NCBI GenBank assembly: GCA_025351545.1
Contig: JANXVQ010000517.1
Coordinates: 1-6,612, forward strand
DNA: 6,612 bases
From: Spirosoma sp.
Lineage (GTDB): Bacteria > Bacteroidota > Bacteroidia > Cytophagales > Spirosomataceae
Reading direction: 5' to 3'
Shown here: one piece after another, positions 5,335 through 6,612 of the stretch
Layout of the letters: each line of letters starts with the position of its first letter
How positions within the stretch are numbered: position 1 is the stretch's first letter
Made by a program: the position numbers and the translations under genes
The notes under the pieces: generated by a model
Told to the model about the DNA's origin: nothing
Database searches by the model: none
The model's input: the letters and a program-made list of their open reading frames with translations, nothing else

Positions 5335-6612
5335 GTGACGACTGAAGAAAAGCCGATGGTCCGGCATTCCGGATTAACTGATATTGACCTGACGGGATAC
5401 GACCAGATTGAAGTTCTCGGCGCCCGCGAACACAACCTCAAAAATATTGACGTTACCATTCCCCGCAACAAGCTGGTTGTTGTGACGGGTATCAGCGGCA
5501 GCGGCAAATCGTCGCTGGCGTTCGATACGATTTATGCCGAAGGTCAACGGCGGTATATGGAAAGTTTTTCGGCTTATGCCCGCTCATTTATTGGCGATAT
5601 GGAGCGGCCCGATGTAGACAAAATCAATGGGTTGAGTCCAGTGATTTCCATCGAGCAGAAAACAACGTCCAAAAACCCTCGCTCCACGGTTGGGACCACC
5701 ACCGAGATTTACGATTTTTTGCGATTGCTCTATGCCCGTGCCGGTGAAGCGTATTCGTATCTGACGGGTCGGAAAATGGAACGCCAGTCGCAGGATCAGA
5801 TTATTGATATGATTCTGGAGCAGTACGATGGACAGAAACTGACCCTGTTGGCACCCATTATCAGAAGTCGGAAAGGACACTACCGCGAACTGTTCGTGCA
5901 AATTGCCAAGACTGGTTACACTAAAGTTCGGGTAGATGGCGTCGTGCAGGATATTGCGCCGAAAATGCAGTTGGACCGTTACAAAATCCACGACATCGAA
6001 ATCGTTATTGATAGGCTCGTACCAAAAGCTGAAGCCGGGGACTCGCAGTCACGTTATCGGTTGAGTCAGTCGATTCAAACAGCGCTGAAACAGGGCAAAG
6101 GAGCCATGCAGATGCTTGACGGAGCCGGGATGTTAGTATATTTTTCTCAGAATCTGATGGACCCGGAATCGGGAATCAGTTATGACGAGCCGTCGCCTAA
6201 CTCGTTTTCGTTCAATTCGCCCTACGGCGCTTGTCCGGTTTGCAATGGGTTGGGGGTGGTTGAGGAGATTACTGAAGAGTCAGTTATTCCCGATAAATCA
6301 TTGAGCATCAGCCGTGGAGCTATCGCACCCTTGGGCGAATACCGGGAGTTATGGATTTTCAAGGAAATCGAAACGATTCTAAAAAAATATAAACTTAATC
6401 TAACGACTCCCGTCGCTAAATTCCCTGATGATCTGCTTCATGCGCTCATGTACGGCACGGATGAAGAAGCCGATGGTCGGGAGAGCGAAGCACCGTCGCC
6501 ACAGCCATCGAAAAAGAATGCGACGGAGGATTATTACAGCTTCAAATTTGAGGGTATTGTTAACTTTTTGAAACGCCAGCAGGAAAACAGCACCGACAAA
6601 ATTCAGGAGTGG
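5335..6612 (+). CDS. uvrA: Excinuclease ABC subunit A UvrA, N-terminal part (3' end outside window)
   Basis: The damage-recognition ATPase of nucleotide excision repair, which works in the cytoplasm with UvrB. The 426 visible residues (the family is usually about 940) include [14 protein letters not shown] (27-40), the first Walker [11 protein letters not shown] (51-60), [20 protein letters not shown] (63-82), the UvrB-binding and insertion region (from about 115), and the start of the first zinc module. Only the second CxxC of that module is present (C300-P-V-C303); the first is replaced by D276 and S279. A charged, low-complexity insertion lies at about 376-397. I start at the GTG at 5335. 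The ATG at 5356, preceded by GAAGAAAAG, would remove seven residues and is a fair alternative, since both lie before the conserved region. The frame is open to the window edge. Confidence 0.96.
   Translation, partial: MTTEEKPMVRHSGLTDIDLTGYDQIEVLGAREHNLKNIDVTIPRNKLVVVTGISGSGKSSLAFDTIYAEGQRRYMESFSAYARSFIGDMERPDVDKINGLSPVISIEQKTTSKNPRSTVGTTTEIYDFLRLLYARAGEAYSYLTGRKMERQSQDQIIDMILEQYDGQKLTLLAPIIRSRKGHYRELFVQIAKTGYTKVRVDGVVQDIAPKMQLDRYKIHDIEIVIDRLVPKAEAGDSQSRYRLSQSIQTALKQGKGAMQMLDGAGMLVYFSQNLMDPESGISYDEPSPNSFSFNSPYGACPVCNGLGVVEEITEESVIPDKSLSISRGAIAPLGEYRELWIFKEIETILKKYKLNLTTPVAKFPDDLLHALMYGTDEEADGRESEAPSPQPSKKNATEDYYSFKFEGIVNFLKRQQENSTDKIQEW

Noticed and set aside
5052..5507. A 151-codon minus-strand open frame
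   Set aside because: Its upstream third overlaps the secure uvrA start in antisense, and the product has no protein-like pattern.
5584..5991. A 135-codon minus-strand open frame
   Set aside because: Antisense within uvrA, which is unmistakable.
1..6612. Mobile element, defence island, CRISPR array or biosynthetic cluster
   Set aside because: No transposase, integrase, spacer-repeat array, toxin-antitoxin pair or pathway cluster is visible; composition is even and three of the five genes are housekeeping.

Overview
The window looks like ordinary chromosome from a member of the Bacteroidota, most likely order Cytophagales and possibly a Spirosoma-like genus. This is inferred from three things: several promoter -7 boxes of the Bacteroidota type TAnnTTTG, starts without Shine-Dalgarno sequences (two probably GTG), and the protein character of GlyA, DsbD and UvrA. 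No tRNA, rRNA, CRISPR array, transposase, phage gene or recombinase was found.

Layout. Positions 1-588 (minus) hold the N-terminal 196 residues of serine hydroxymethyltransferase, GlyA, cut by the window edge. After a 211-bp gap comes an AraC-family regulator with an N-terminal cupin (800-1669, minus). A 141-bp divergent promoter region then leads to a phytanoyl-CoA dioxygenase-family Fe(II)/2-oxoglutarate oxygenase (1811-2644, plus), closed by a strong hairpin terminator at 2668-2697. Next is a complete thiol:disulfide interchange protein DsbD (2777-4873, plus), closed by another strong terminator at 4911-4945. The 389 bases that follow have no confident gene but contain nested inverted repeats, a probable TGTAGAG-type palindromic repeat and a weak minus-strand coding signal. 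The window ends inside uvrA (5335-6612, plus), with 426 residues visible.

How the genes relate. The regulator and the oxygenase form a divergent pair with closely placed -7 boxes, so the simplest reading is that the regulator senses a small molecule and controls the oxygenase, itself, or both. GlyA (one-carbon metabolism), DsbD (reducing power to the periplasm) and UvrA (nucleotide excision repair) are housekeeping genes in separate transcription units. Nothing suggests they work together.

I see no convincing undescribed system. The points most worth a second look are the missing first CxxC of the first UvrA zinc module, the intact cupin metal-ligand set in the AraC-type regulator, the direct repeats in the divergent promoter, and the structured gap before uvrA.
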